Assembly (NCBI GenBank): GCA_012513595.1
Contig: JAAZBY010000442.1
Location: 1 to 29,477, forward strand
DNA from: Chloroflexota bacterium
GTDB lineage: Bacteria > Chloroflexota > Anaerolineae > UBA1429
Direction of reading: 5' to 3'
Length of the DNA stretch: 29,477 bases
Part shown: positions 1-9,448 of the stretch, piece by piece
Position numbering within the stretch: the stretch's first letter is position 1
Layout of the letters: each line of letters opens with the position of its first letter
Notes under the pieces: model-generated
Database searches by the model: none
Seen by the model: only the letters and a program-made list of their open reading frames with translations
What the model was told of the DNA's origin: nothing
Program-made: the position numbers and the translations under genes

Positions 1-1
1 C

Positions 2-3000
2 AGGCCGGAGTGGATGATCCTGACGGCGCTGCCGGTGATCCCGCCTGACCTGCGCCCGATGGTGCAGTTGGACGGCGGTCGCTTCGCTACGTCGGACCTG
101 AATGACCTGTACCGGCGCGTGATCAACCGCAACAACCGTCTGCATCGCCTGATGGAATTGGGCGCGCCGGATGTGATTGTGCGCAACGAGAAGCGCATGT
201 TGCAGGAGGCGGTGGACAGCCTGATCGACAACGGACGCCGCGGGCGCGCCGTCAGCCGCAGCGGTAAGCGCAAGCTTAAGAGCCTGAGCGACATGCTCAA
301 GGGCAAGCAAGGCCGCTTCCGCCGCAACCTGTTGGGCAAGCGCGTCGACTACTCCGGTCGTTCGGTGATCGTGGTCGGCCCCAAGCTCAAGCTGCACCAG
401 TGTGGCCTGCCCAAGCGCATGGCGCTCGAGCTGTTCCGCCCGTTCGTGATGCAAAAGCTGGTCGAGTACAACCACGCCATCAACGTCAAGGGGGCCAAGC
501 GCCTCATCGAGCGCGAGGTGCCCGAGGTGTGGGAAGTGCTCGAGGAGGTCATCACCACGCGCCCGGTGCTGCTCAACCGCGCGCCAACGCTGCACCGCCT
601 CGGCATCCAGGCCTTTGAGCCGCAGCTGGTGGAAGGCAGCGCCATTCACATCCACCCGCTGGTCTGCTCGGCCTTTAACGCCGACTTTGACGGTGACCAG
701 ATGGCCGTCCACGTGCCCCTGTCGGAAGCAGCCGTGCAGGAGGCCCGTGAGCTGATGCTTTCCAGCCGCAACCTGCTGCGGCCTGCCAACGGCGAGCCTG
801 AAGTCAGCCCCACCAAGGACATGGTCCTGGGCTGCTACTACCTCACCCTGGCGCAGCCGGGCATGAAGGGCGAGGGCAAGATCTTCTCCTCCTCGGATGA
901 GGTCGAGATGGCCTACTCGCTGGGCAAGGTGCACATCCACGCCTGCATCAGGCTGCTCTACAAGGCCAGCGAGGATGCCGAGCCCCAGATCATCGACACG
1001 TCGGTGGGGCGGGTGCTGTTCAACGCGGCGCTCCCCGCCGAGCTGCGCTTCGTCAACCACGAGTTGGATCGCGGCGGGCTCAAGGCCCTGGTGGCCGAAG
1101 GCTACAGCAAGCTGGGCCTGGAGGGCACCGCAGAGCTGGTCGACGCCATCAAGGACATCGGCTTCCGTTACGCGATGCAGTCTGGCACGACCATCGCCAT
1201 CAGCGACATCCTGGTGCCGCCGGAAAAGGCCGTCATCCTGGAGCAGGTGAACGCCCGCGTGGCCGAGGTCGACCGGCAGTACCGCCGTGGCCTGATCACC
1301 GACAATGAGCGTTACGTCAAGCGCGTCGAGCTGTGGACGGAGGCGACCGAGGACGTCACCGCTGCGGTGGCCAAGCACCTCGACCCTTACGGCCCCCTGG
1401 GCATCATGGTGAACTCGGGCTCCACCAAGGGCGCCATGCAGCCGATCCGCCAGCTGGCCGGCATGCGCGGCCTAATGGCCGACCCGGGCGGACACATCAT
1501 CGACCTGCCCATCCAGTCCAACTTCCGCGAGGGCCTCAGCTCTCTGGAGTACTTTATCTCCACGCACGGCTCGCGTAAGGGCCTGGCAGACACGGCCCTG
1601 CGCACGGCCGACGCCGGCTACCTGACCCGTCGCCTGGTGGACGTGGCCCAGGACGTGATCATCCAGACCGAGGACTGCGGCACTACCCAGGGCATCACCC
1701 TGCTCGCAGCGGACTCGCGCAAGAGGGGCGAGCCCTTTGCCGCGGCCCTGTTGGGGCGCTACCCGGCCGCCGACGTCGTGTCCAAGTCGGGCGAGATCCT
1801 GTGCGACCGAGAGACTATGATCGACGAAGAGATCGCCGCGGCCATCGCCGCCGCCGGCCTGACCAGCGTGGTGGTGCGGTCGGCGCTCACCTGCTCCCTG
1901 CAGTTCGGCCTGTGCATGCGCTGCTACGGGCGCGACCTGGGGCGCTGCGCCGACGTGCGCCTGGGTGAGGCGGTGGGCATCGTGGCCGCCCAGTCGATCG
2001 GTGAGCCGGGCACCCAGCTAACGCTGCGGACCTTCCATACCGGTGGTGTGGCCGGCGCGGGTGACATCACCCAGGGTCTGCCGCGCGTGCAGGAGCTGTT
2101 CGAGGCCCGCATCCCCAAGGGCGAGGCGATCCTCGCCGAGATCGGCGGGCAGGTGCAGCTGGTCACCCAGGGCGACCTGCGCTGGGTGCACATCGTGGCC
2201 AGCGACGTCAAGCGGGTCAGCCACCCGCTCGACGACGGGCAGGTTGCCGAGGTGTTGGACGGCGACCAGGTGTCCGAGGGGCAGATGCTGGCCAGCGGCG
2301 GCGAGGGGGAAGACGTCCTCGCCAAGGTGGCCGGGCGGGTCAGCCTCGAGGATCACGACATCGTGGTCATCGTCGAGGAAAAGCAGGAGCGTGAGTACGA
2401 GATCCCCGTGACGGCGCGGCTGCGCGTGCTCGACGGCCAGCGCATCACCGCGGGTGACATGATCACCGAAGGCGCCAGGAACCCGCACCAGGTGCTGGCT
2501 ATCCAGGGCGTCGAGGCGGTGCGCGAGTACCTGGTCTCCGACATCCAGGAGGTGTACCGCTCGCAAGGCGTGATCATCAACGACAAGCACATCGAGGTGA
2601 TCGTGCGCCAGATGCTGCGGCGCGTGCGCATCACGTCAAGCGGCGATTCAGAGCTGCTGCCCGGCCAGCTGATCGACCGGATGGAGCTCGAGCAGCTGAA
2701 CGATGAGCTGATCGCCCAGGGCGGCGAGCCCGTCACCGCAGAGCCGGTGCTGCTGGGAATCACCAAGGCAGCCCTGAACACGGACAGCTTCCTGTCGGCC
2801 GCCTCCTTCCAGCACACCATCAGCGTCCTGGCGAACGCCGCCATCGAGGGCAAGGTCGACGAGCTGCGCGGCCTCAAGGAAAGCGTCATCATCGGCAAGC
2901 TGATCCCGGCGGGCACGGGCTTCCGCGTCCAGCGCCAGGGGGAGGCCGAGGCCGAGCCGACCGAGGAAGAGCTCGTCTCTCTGGAGACCGACTTCCTGGG

Positions 3001-3298
3001 CGAGTTCGGGGCAGACCTGTACGGCCCCGACCCGTTCCGCGAGCACCCCGGCTTTGAGTCGGTCCTGCTGGGCTCCTCGGAGGATGAGGACGCCGAGGAC
3101 GAAGGGGACGACCTGGCCACTGACCTCGAACCCGCCGACGACGACCAGGCTGACGACGATCAGGCCGACGACGATCAGGCCGACGACGATCAGGCCGACG
3201 ACGATCAGGCCGACGACCTGTTCGATGACCTGGACACTGAAGATGACGACGATGGGGAGCCGGACGACCTAGACAGCGATCTGGCCCCCGAGGACTAG
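2..3298 (+). CDS. rpoC: DNA-directed RNA polymerase subunit beta' (5'-truncated by window edge)
   Basis: RpoC forms the catalytic core of RNA polymerase with RpoB. The frame is already open at base 2 (reading RPEW before the first Met at 14), so about 240 N-terminal residues, including the first zinc finger, lie outside the window. Counting from the Met at 14, the Mg-binding motif NADFDGD is at residues 222-228. The bridge-helix region follows at about 480-550, and the second zinc site is Cys555, Cys627, Cys634 and Cys637. The trigger-loop segment ([13 protein letters not shown] to [15 protein letters not shown], about 658-697) runs straight through without the large insertion found in E. coli. 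The C-terminus carries an unusual acidic tail of about 70 residues containing five DDDQA repeats. The stop lies two bases before the next gene, so the two are probably co-transcribed. Identity is certain. Confidence 0.98.
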   Translation, partial: RPEWMILTALPVIPPDLRPMVQLDGGRFATSDLNDLYRRVINRNNRLHRLMELGAPDVIVRNEKRMLQEAVDSLIDNGRRGRAVSRSGKRKLKSLSDMLKGKQGRFRRNLLGKRVDYSGRSVIVVGPKLKLHQCGLPKRMALELFRPFVMQKLVEYNHAINVKGAKRLIEREVPEVWEVLEEVITTRPVLLNRAPTLHRLGIQAFEPQLVEGSAIHIHPLVCSAFNADFDGDQMAVHVPLSEAAVQEARELMLSSRNLLRPANGEPEVSPTKDMVLGCYYLTLAQPGMKGEGKIFSSSDEVEMAYSLGKVHIHACIRLLYKASEDAEPQIIDTSVGRVLFNAALPAELRFVNHELDRGGLKALVAEGYSKLGLEGTAELVDAIKDIGFRYAMQSGTTIAISDILVPPEKAVILEQVNARVAEVDRQYRRGLITDNERYVKRVELWTEATEDVTAAVAKHLDPYGPLGIMVNSGSTKGAMQPIRQLAGMRGLMADPGGHIIDLPIQSNFREGLSSLEYFISTHGSRKGLADTALRTADAGYLTRRLVDVAQDVIIQTEDCGTTQGITLLAADSRKRGEPFAAALLGRYPAADVVSKSGEILCDRETMIDEEIAAAIAAAGLTSVVVRSALTCSLQFGLCMRCYGRDLGRCADVRLGEAVGIVAAQSIGEPGTQLTLRTFHTGGVAGAGDITQGLPRVQELFEARIPKGEAILAEIGGQVQLVTQGDLRWVHIVASDVKRVSHPLDDGQVAEVLDGDQVSEGQMLASGGEGEDVLAKVAGRVSLEDHDIVVIVEEKQEREYEIPVTARLRVLDGQRITAGDMITEGARNPHQVLAIQGVEAVREYLVSDIQEVYRSQGVIINDKHIEVIVRQMLRRVRITSSGDSELLPGQLIDRMELEQLNDELIAQGGEPVTAEPVLLGITKAALNTDSFLSAASFQHTISVLANAAIEGKVDELRGLKESVIIGKLIPAGTGFRVQRQGEAEAEPTEEELVSLETDFLGEFGADLYGPDPFREHPGFESVLLGSSEDEDAEDEGDDLATDLEPADDDQADDDQADDDQADDDQADDDQADDLFDDLDTEDDDDGEPDDLDSDLAPED
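3137..3211 (+). repeat. 15-bp tandem repeat, five copies, inside rpoC
   Basis: Five head-to-tail 15-bp units (consensus GACGACGATCAGGCC; the first copy differs at two positions) encode five DDDQA pentapeptides in the acidic C-terminal tail of RpoC. Four units are identical at the nucleotide level, which points to recent slippage or expansion. The array is in frame and keeps the reading frame. Confidence 0.97.
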
Positions 3299-3300
3299 AC

Positions 3301-6300
3301 ATGGACCTCGTCCTGCTGCGTCGCCGCATGCGGCGCCCCCGACAGAGCGGAGGGCTTGCAGCCCTCCGCTTTGCCCTAGTGGGCATCTCGGCGATTGTGC
3401 TGAGTTCCCTCCTGTTCGTGTTCACCGGCGTGGCCGGCGCCTACAGCCTGTACGCCTCCTACATCCAGGACCTGCCCTCGGCCGACGAGATCGGCCAGCT
3501 GAGCGTGCAGCAGTTTGAGACCACCCGCCTCTACGACCGCACCGGCCAGGTCGTCCTGTACGAGATCATCCCGCCAGAGGGCCACCGCACAGCCGTCTCC
3601 CTGGACCAGATCCCAGAGTATCTGCAACAGGCGACGGTGGCGATGGAAGACCGCACCTTTTACACCAACCCGGGCGGCATCAACGTGCGCGGCATCGGCC
3701 GCGCCGTCTGGGGCATCGTGCGCGGGGAGGACGAGGGCGGCGGTAGCTCCATCACGCAGCAGCTGGTGCGCAACGTAATCATGTCGTACGAGGAGCGCAT
3801 CAAGCGAAGCTACTCGCGCAAGCTCAAAGAGATGGTGCTGGCCATCGAACTGACGCGCCGCTACCCGGGCGTGGAGGGCCGCAACCGCATCCTGGAATGG
3901 TACCTGAACACCATTCCCTACGGGCGCATGGCCATCGGCGTGGAGGCCGCCGCGCAGGTCTACTTTAGCAAGCATGTGGAGGACCTCACCCTGGCCGAGG
4001 CGGCCATGCTGGTGCCGCTCCCTAACGACCCGGCCCTGAACCCCATCGACCGGCCGAAGGAGGCCAAGGACCGCCAGGAGCTCGTCCTGGACGAGATGTA
4101 CCTGCAGGGCTATATCACCGCCGCCGAGGCCTACGCCGCCAAGCAGGAACCGATCGCCATCACACCGCTCGACAACACCATGGTGGCCCCCCACTATGTG
4201 GTCTATGCCAGAAGGGTCCTCGAAGACACCTTCGGCGTCGACGCCGTCAACGGCGGCGGCCTCCAGGTGATCACCTCGGTCGATCTGTCCGTGCAGGATG
4301 AGGTCACGCGCCTGACCCAGGAACGGATCGGCGACCTGCGCGAGCAGCACAACGCCAACGACGCCGCCGTCGTCGTCGTCGACGTCAAGACGGCCGAGGT
4401 GCTGGCGATTCTGGGCAGCGTCGATTACTCGGACGAGCGCTCTGGCCAGGTGAACATGGCTCTATCGCCGCGCCAGCCGGGCTCGAGCATCAAGCCGATC
4501 GTGTACGCCACGGCCTTTGCCCAGGGGCTCACCCCGGCGACGATGGTCATGGACGTGCGCACCAGCTTCCCCGATCCTCCCAACCCGCCTTACGTCCCTG
4601 AGAACTATTCGCGCAGGTACAGCGGGCCGATGACCCTGCGCCGCGCGCTGGCCGGGTCGTACAACATCCCGGCCGTCGCCGTGCTGGACCAGGTGGGCAT
4701 CGAGAACGCCGTGAACATGGCCCACGCGCTGGGCATCACCGATCTCGAAGAGGCCCACCATGGCCTCTCCCTGGCCCTGGGGGGTTACCCGGTCAAGCTG
4801 CTGGACATGGTCTACGCCTTTGGCGTCTTTGCCAATGGCGGCAGCATGCTGGGCGCCCCGGTCCCCGCCGAAAACCAGACCCCCGGGATGCGCACGCTCG
4901 ACCCGGTGGTGCTGCTCAAGGTGAGCGATGCCAAGGGCAACGTCCTCTACGAGTATGACGAACCGGAGCGCCGCAACATCCTGAGCCCGGAGGTCGCCTA
5001 CCTGATCTCCGATGTCCTGTCAGACAATGGCGCCCGCACGCCCGTGTTCGGCCCGAACAGCCCAATGTACGTGCCGGACCGGCCCACCGCCGTCAAGACC
5101 GGCACCACCAACGACTTTTACGACGGCTGGACCGTCGGGTACACGCCGCAGTATGCGGTGGGCGTCTGGGTCGGCAACACCGAGCACATCAGGATGAGGA
5201 ACGCCGATGGCTCGCGCGTGGCGGCCCCCATCTGGCGCGCCGTGATGGACTGGCTGCACCGCGACCTGCCCGTGGAGACCTTCCAGCGGCCGCCGGGCAT
5301 CGTCACCGTCACCGTGGACAGCACCTCGGGCAAGCTGCCCACCGAGTTCTCACCAGCGCAGATCCAAGAAGTGTTCATTGCGGGCACCGAACCCACCGAG
5401 GTGGATGACGTCCACCAGGGCTACTCGATCTGCCGGGAAACCGGGTTGATCGCCACGCCCTACTGCCCGCCCGACCTGGTAGAGACGCGCGTCTACGCCA
5501 TGTACCCGGCCGAGGCCGAGGACTGGGTGCGCGACGAGGGCATCCCCCAGCCTCCCCGGGAGCACTGCGCGCTGCACGGGCCCAACCTGGCCTCCCTGCC
5601 CGTCTCGATCACCAGCCCCAGGCAGTTCGACAGGCTGAACGGCGTGGTGGCCATCACCGGCAACGCGCGCCCTGAGGGGCTGGAGCGCTTTTCCCTGCAG
5701 TACGGTGCGGGCATGGCCCCCTCCGAGTGGACGCCGATCGGCGGAGAGCGCGGGGACATGGTCGATAACGACATCCTGCAGCTGTGGGATACCGCCGGCC
5801 TGGGCGGACTCTATACGCTACAGCTCAACGCCGTAGCCTTCGGCTCGGTACAGACCTTCTCCGTCCAGGTGATGATCGACGGCACCCCGCCCTCGGTGAC
5901 GGTGCTCTCGCCACGGCCCGGCGACCGCTTCGTCCCGGGGAGGGACGAGTGGATCAGCATCCACGTGAGCGCCGTGGACGATACCGCCATGGACCGGGTC
6001 GAGTTCTACATGGACGGCATTTATCTCGGCTACAGCACGGTGGCCCCCTACACCAAACGCTGGAACCTCAAGACGGGCCCCACGCCGGAACACACCTTCG
6101 ACCTGCCCGCGCCCATCGAAGAGCAGATCGGTGACGAGTTCCACCGCAAGGAGGTCGTTGTCGAGGGGGACCGCACGGTCTACATCCACACCGTCCAGCG
6201 CGACGGACAGCTGCTCAAGACCACGCGCGTCAGCCGCGGGCCGGACGGCGGCATCGCCTGGGAGGTCATCGGGGCGGACGGGCAGCTGCTCTCCTCGAGC

Positions 6301-6405
6301 GCCGGGGCCGGAGCCGCTGGGCCGCACACCATCTGGGTGGTAGCCTACGACGCGGCTGGCAACCGTGTGGAGACTCCGCCGATCGAGATCCACATCGGCG
6401 GATAA
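3301..6405 (+). CDS. Class A penicillin-binding protein (transglycosylase/transpeptidase) with C-terminal Ig-like domain
   Basis: Bifunctional peptidoglycan synthase anchored in the membrane by one helix (about residues 22-50) after a basic N-terminus. The GT51 domain has its catalytic Glu at 116 (MEDRTFYTNPG, with Asn where most families have His) and SSITQQLVRN at 149-158. The transpeptidase domain has S395-x-x-K398, S453-Y-N455 and K599-T-G-T. A following segment (about 668-759) carries two copies of a CP/C-H module, the first without its cysteines. A bacterial Ig-like domain starts near 863, with VEFYMDGIYLGYS, and is split by about 80 extra residues before GPHTIWVVAYDAAGN. The ATG at 3301 is preceded by GAGGA (3290-3294) inside the end of rpoC. 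A GTG at 3379 is an alternative start without an SD. It is paralogous to the PBP at 18178-20991. Confidence 0.95.
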   Translation: MDLVLLRRRMRRPRQSGGLAALRFALVGISAIVLSSLLFVFTGVAGAYSLYASYIQDLPSADEIGQLSVQQFETTRLYDRTGQVVLYEIIPPEGHRTAVSLDQIPEYLQQATVAMEDRTFYTNPGGINVRGIGRAVWGIVRGEDEGGGSSITQQLVRNVIMSYEERIKRSYSRKLKEMVLAIELTRRYPGVEGRNRILEWYLNTIPYGRMAIGVEAAAQVYFSKHVEDLTLAEAAMLVPLPNDPALNPIDRPKEAKDRQELVLDEMYLQGYITAAEAYAAKQEPIAITPLDNTMVAPHYVVYARRVLEDTFGVDAVNGGGLQVITSVDLSVQDEVTRLTQERIGDLREQHNANDAAVVVVDVKTAEVLAILGSVDYSDERSGQVNMALSPRQPGSSIKPIVYATAFAQGLTPATMVMDVRTSFPDPPNPPYVPENYSRRYSGPMTLRRALAGSYNIPAVAVLDQVGIENAVNMAHALGITDLEEAHHGLSLALGGYPVKLLDMVYAFGVFANGGSMLGAPVPAENQTPGMRTLDPVVLLKVSDAKGNVLYEYDEPERRNILSPEVAYLISDVLSDNGARTPVFGPNSPMYVPDRPTAVKTGTTNDFYDGWTVGYTPQYAVGVWVGNTEHIRMRNADGSRVAAPIWRAVMDWLHRDLPVETFQRPPGIVTVTVDSTSGKLPTEFSPAQIQEVFIAGTEPTEVDDVHQGYSICRETGLIATPYCPPDLVETRVYAMYPAEAEDWVRDEGIPQPPREHCALHGPNLASLPVSITSPRQFDRLNGVVAITGNARPEGLERFSLQYGAGMAPSEWTPIGGERGDMVDNDILQLWDTAGLGGLYTLQLNAVAFGSVQTFSVQVMIDGTPPSVTVLSPRPGDRFVPGRDEWISIHVSAVDDTAMDRVEFYMDGIYLGYSTVAPYTKRWNLKTGPTPEHTFDLPAPIEEQIGDEFHRKEVVVEGDRTVYIHTVQRDGQLLKTTRVSRGPDGGIAWEVIGADGQLLSSSAGAGAAGPHTIWVVAYDAAGNRVETPPIEIHIGG
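3346..3370 (+). other. Perfect 10-bp hairpin inside the start of the PBP gene
   Basis: AGCGGAGGGC (3346-3355), loop TTGCA, GCCCTCCGCT (3361-3370), followed by TTGCCC. It looks like an intrinsic terminator with a poor T tract, yet lies at codons 16-24 of the PBP reading frame. It could be a leftover rpoC terminator or an attenuating hairpin. Confidence 0.6.
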
Positions 6406-6441
6406 CGGCGCGGAGGACTTGCCTCCCGCACCAGACGTCGA

Positions 6442-6480
6442 CGGCCGGCAGCACGCCTGTGCTGCCGGCCGCGTTCTTCT
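6442..6480. terminator. Bidirectional intrinsic terminator between PBP and rqcH
   Basis: A perfect 13-bp stem, CGGCCGGCAGCAC (6442-6454) and GTGCTGCCGGCCG (6459-6471), with a 4-base loop. On the + strand it is followed by CGTTCTTCTTC. It sits between two convergent genes ending at 6405 and 6499 and can serve both. Confidence 0.85.
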
Positions 6481-6498
6481 TCGGGCCAGGGAGCTGCT

Positions 6499-8238
6499 CT
6501 ATCCGCCTTCCTCAGCGTCGGCCGGGCGCGGAGCCACGACGACGGTCTCCTCATGCGTATAGGTGACCATGCCGGGGCGGCCGCCCTTGATGCGCCGCAC
6601 GTGCCGGCGCTCGGTATAGTCCACCTGCACGCTCTCCTCATCGCGCGCCGCCGAATAGTAGGCCGCCAGGCCCGCGGCAAACAGGAGCGCTTCTTGCCCT
6701 ACCGGCGCGCCGCCGCTGCGGATGATCACGTGCGCCCCGGCCACGCCGTGGGCGTGCAGCCACGTATCGCCGGGGGCGCTCTGCCGGAAGGTGACCGTGT
6801 CGTTCTCCCGGCTGTTGCGCCCCACCAGTACCGGCACCCGGCCCGGCCCGCGCACGCTGAGGGGCTGCCCCGCCGCCGGCGCCTTGGCCGCCTTGGGCCG
6901 CGTCGATAGGTAGCCGGCCGCGTGGAGGGCCCGCTCCACCTCGTCCAGGCCGGGGCGATCGGTGGCCAGGTCCACGTCCGTCAGCAGCTGGTCCAGGTAG
7001 GCGATGTCCATCTCCGTCTCGGTGATCAGGGCGGGCACCTGCGCCCCGGCGGCCTGGCGCTTGCGGCAGCGCGCAAAGATCTCCTGCGCGTTCTGCGCGG
7101 CCGACATGGACGGGTCCAGCGCGATGGTGACGGGCGCGCCGCCCGCCTCGCCACCGAGCAGCACCGGGTCAACGGTGACCTCGGCCTGGCCGGGCGCCAC
7201 GGACCAGGCCATGGCCAGGATGGCGTTCGCGCGGGCCTGCAGGGCGGCGATCTCCTCCTCAGGCACCAAAGCCTCGCGCAGCGAGGCCAGGCGCCCCCGT
7301 TCGCGGTCGATCTGCTGGGCGATCACCTCGCGGAGGCGCTGCCGCGCCTGGGCGTAGGGGTCCAGCGCCTGGCGTGCCGCCAGCACTGCCTCAATCGCCT
7401 CACTGATAGAGGGCGCGGGCTCCCGATGCGGATAGTGCCGCAGCGGGTAGGCCGCATAGGCCGCCGGCGCGCCGCCCGCGGGGTCGTCTGACGCCACGCA
7501 CGGCTCCCAGGCGTGGCTCTCTGGCAGGGAGAACAGCTCACGCGCCACGTGGGCGATCTCGGCGACCTGGCCGGGGTCGGCCTCAAAGGGCGCGTCGGCC
7601 CGGCCGGCCGCCCGATAGGTGATCTCCCGCGCCACGATGGGGCTCACCCCGCCTACCGTCTGCACGATGCGCCGCCACAACAGCGGCTCGCTGCTGGCCG
7701 CCAGCGCCTCCAGGAGCGGCGCGGCAGCCAGTTGGCGCGGGTCGGCCTTGCGCTGCGGGGGCGGGGGAACGTAAGTCTGGCTGGGCAGGATCGTGCGATA
7801 GCGGTTGAGCGACGGGGGGATGCGCTTCAGGGCGTCCATGATAGTGCCCTGGCCGTCGAGGAGAATGGCGTTCGAGTAGCGCCCCATCACCTCGCAAACC
7901 AGCGTGACGCGCCCCTCCTCGCCAACAAAGGCCAGCTGCAGCACGCGCTCGAGGTCGGGCTGCGCGACCGATTCGAGCCGCGCCCCGCGCACGTATTTGC
8001 GCAGCAGCAGGAGCATCTGGGAGGGCACCTCGACTCCGCGGCGCGGCTTGACGCTGCTGAGCAGCACGCCAGCGGCCTGTGCCTCCACGTTCACCAGCAG
8101 CTGGTAGCGCTGGCCCGCGTACACCTCCAGGGCGACGCAGAGATCCGCCGGCTGTACGACGCGCTGCACGCGGCCGCCCACTAGCTGCGCGGCTATCTGG
8201 TCGCGCACGGCGGCCATGGTCAGGGAGTCATAGTACAC
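6499..8238 (-). CDS. rqcH: NFACT-family ribosome quality-control factor (RqcH/Rqc2, 'fibronectin-binding protein')
   Basis: RqcH binds stalled 50S subunits carrying peptidyl-tRNA and recruits tRNA-Ala to add C-terminal alanine tails that mark nascent chains for degradation. The 579-residue length fits the family. The NFACT-N domain covers the N-terminal part, with MGRYSNAILLDG near 118. The C-terminal NFACT-R domain shows DTWLHAHGVAGAHVIIR, LAAYYSAAR and VDYTERRHVRR in the last 120 residues. The position equivalent to the essential Asp97-Arg98 pair of B. subtilis RqcH reads Glu97-Arg98. The start is GTG at 8236-8238, with GAGGAGGA six bases upstream, and the coding region overlaps the end of the deacetylase gene by 19 bases, indicating translational coupling. 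Older annotations call such proteins fibronectin/fibrinogen-binding. Confidence 0.93.
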   Translation of the reverse strand: MYYDSLTMAAVRDQIAAQLVGGRVQRVVQPADLCVALEVYAGQRYQLLVNVEAQAAGVLLSSVKPRRGVEVPSQMLLLLRKYVRGARLESVAQPDLERVLQLAFVGEEGRVTLVCEVMGRYSNAILLDGQGTIMDALKRIPPSLNRYRTILPSQTYVPPPPQRKADPRQLAAAPLLEALAASSEPLLWRRIVQTVGGVSPIVAREITYRAAGRADAPFEADPGQVAEIAHVARELFSLPESHAWEPCVASDDPAGGAPAAYAAYPLRHYPHREPAPSISEAIEAVLAARQALDPYAQARQRLREVIAQQIDRERGRLASLREALVPEEEIAALQARANAILAMAWSVAPGQAEVTVDPVLLGGEAGGAPVTIALDPSMSAAQNAQEIFARCRKRQAAGAQVPALITETEMDIAYLDQLLTDVDLATDRPGLDEVERALHAAGYLSTRPKAAKAPAAGQPLSVRGPGRVPVLVGRNSRENDTVTFRQSAPGDTWLHAHGVAGAHVIIRSGGAPVGQEALLFAAGLAAYYSAARDEESVQVDYTERRHVRRIKGGRPGMVTYTHEETVVVAPRPADAEEGG

Positions 8239-9284
8239 GGCGCGTCCTCCTCAGACACGTTGGCGAGGTACTCGAGGGCCATGGCCAGCTCCCACGCGCC
8301 ATAGTTCCCGTGCACGCGCACCCGCTGCAGGGTGAACAGGTCGTCGTTGGTATGGTCGAGGCCCTGGCTCGTCACCACTGCCCCCCAGAAGTTTAGCGCC
8401 TTCAGCACCTCGATCACCTGGGCGTCGTATAGGCCCACCGGGTAGCAGAAAAAGCGCACCGGCTCCCCGGTGCGCGCCTCGATCGCCTCTTTAGAGCCCA
8501 GAATCTGCCAGACGAGATAGTCCACCGTCTGGTTGCGCAGGTCCGGATGGGTGAAGGTGTGCGAGGCGATATCCATGCCGGCCTCGTGCATCTCGGTGGC
8601 CTGCTCCCAGCTCAGGTACTCGGGGCGCTCTTCGTCCAGGTAGCCCGTCACCACAAAGAAGGTGCCGGTAAAGCCGTGCCTGGCCAGGGCCGGGAAGGCC
8701 TCGGTGTAGTGGTCGCGGTAGCCGTCATCGAAGGTCAGGATCACGGGCTTGTCAGGCAGGGGGGTGCCCTGCTGGAGCGCTCGCGCCAGGTCTTCCAGGC
8801 TGACCGAGGTATAGCCGTTGGCCTCCAGGTAGGCCAGCTGCTCCTCGAACTTTTCGGGGGGCAGCGACAGATCCGTCCGCACCGCGTTGGCCCCCGCCGG
8901 CGCCGCGGAGATGTAGTGGTACATCAGGATGGGCACCCGCAGCCTGCGGCAGACGCCGTCCGGCGTGGGCCCCGGCAGGGCCGTGGGTTCCTCGGTCGGC
9001 GGCACCTCGGTGGCCGTGGGGGTGGGGGGCGCCGTAGGCGTGAGGGTCGGCACGTCGGTGGGCGTAGGCGGCGCGGGAGGCGCGGGAGGCGCGGGAGGCG
9101 CGGGAGGCAGCGGGGTGGCCATCTCTGCCGGCGGCGCGGGGGCCGTCGCGGAGGCCGCCACGCTCGGCACCGCGGTCGGCTGCCCCGCGGGCGGGGAAGC
9201 AACCACCACACAGCCGGCCGCGCTGGCCAGCAGCAGGCCGACGAGCAAGGTTGTCCGGATAACGGCGAGGTCGCGGCGGGGCAT
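8220..9284 (-). CDS. Lipoprotein polysaccharide deacetylase (NodB domain, carbohydrate esterase family 4)
   Basis: Predicted surface lipoprotein of 354 residues that removes acetyl groups from a polysaccharide, possibly peptidoglycan or exopolysaccharide. It has a lipoprotein signal peptide with a basic start, a hydrophobic core and lipobox SAAGC (Cys25). Next come about 85 Pro/Ala/Thr-rich residues, including PPA repeats, and then a NodB fold. The visible metal and catalytic motifs are VPILMYHYI, TFDDGYRDHY and the His-x3-His of SHTFTHPDL, followed by FFCYPVGLYD. An upstream Met at 9413 would extend the frame, but the ATG at 9284 is preferred: it starts directly at the signal peptide, and a good promoter lies between the two candidates. 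The gene leads a two-gene unit with rqcH, with which it overlaps. The substrate cannot be told from sequence. Confidence 0.9.
   Translation of the reverse strand: MPRRDLAVIRTTLLVGLLLASAAGCVVVASPPAGQPTAVPSVAASATAPAPPAEMATPLPPAPPAPPAPPAPPTPTDVPTLTPTAPPTPTATEVPPTEEPTALPGPTPDGVCRRLRVPILMYHYISAAPAGANAVRTDLSLPPEKFEEQLAYLEANGYTSVSLEDLARALQQGTPLPDKPVILTFDDGYRDHYTEAFPALARHGFTGTFFVVTGYLDEERPEYLSWEQATEMHEAGMDIASHTFTHPDLRNQTVDYLVWQILGSKEAIEARTGEPVRFFCYPVGLYDAQVIEVLKALNFWGAVVTSQGLDHTNDDLFTLQRVRVHGNYGAWELAMALEYLANVSEEDAPCTMTP
9071..9106 (-). repeat. 9-bp tandem repeat, four copies, in the deacetylase linker
   Basis: Four perfect copies of GCGCGGGAG (+ strand) encode the repeated Pro-Pro-Ala stretch of the linker between lipobox and NodB domain. 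Confidence 0.9.
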
Positions 9285-9330
9285 GGTGACCGGTCCCAGG
9301 GTAACAGCGCGGCTTGGGTCGAGCGGGGCG

Positions 9331-9359
9331 ATCTTAGCCCACGGGCCGGGGCCTGTCAA
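9331..9359 (-). promoter_or_regulatory. Sigma70-type promoter of deacetylase-rqcH
   Basis: Read on the - strand: TTGACA (9359-9354), a 17-bp spacer, TAAGAT (9336-9331). The predicted transcription start is near 9324, giving a leader of about 40 bases to the ATG at 9284. It supports the shorter start of the deacetylase. Confidence 0.75.
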
Positions 9360-9392
9360 AGCGGAGCGGGGCAGTCCTCTCCGGCCAGCAAG

Positions 9393-9421
9393 TTGACCCT
9401 GGCGGGGGGCCATGCTACACT
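9393..9421 (+). promoter_or_regulatory. Sigma70-type promoter of the rsmD operon
   Basis: TTGACC (9393-9398), 17-bp spacer, TACACT (9416-9421). Transcription should start near 9428, about 20 bases before the TTG start of rsmD. It is divergent from the deacetylase promoter, with the -35 boxes about 33 bp apart. Confidence 0.75.
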
Positions 9422-9448
9422 TTCCGCATTATCGAGAGGGGGGGAGCG

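Noticed and set aside
3137..3211. Short repeats as a possible CRISPR array
   Set aside because: Units are contiguous with no spacers and code for DDDQA in rpoC.
9285..9413. Longer N-terminus for the deacetylase from ATG 9413
   Set aside because: A good promoter lies within this segment and the signal peptide begins at 9284.
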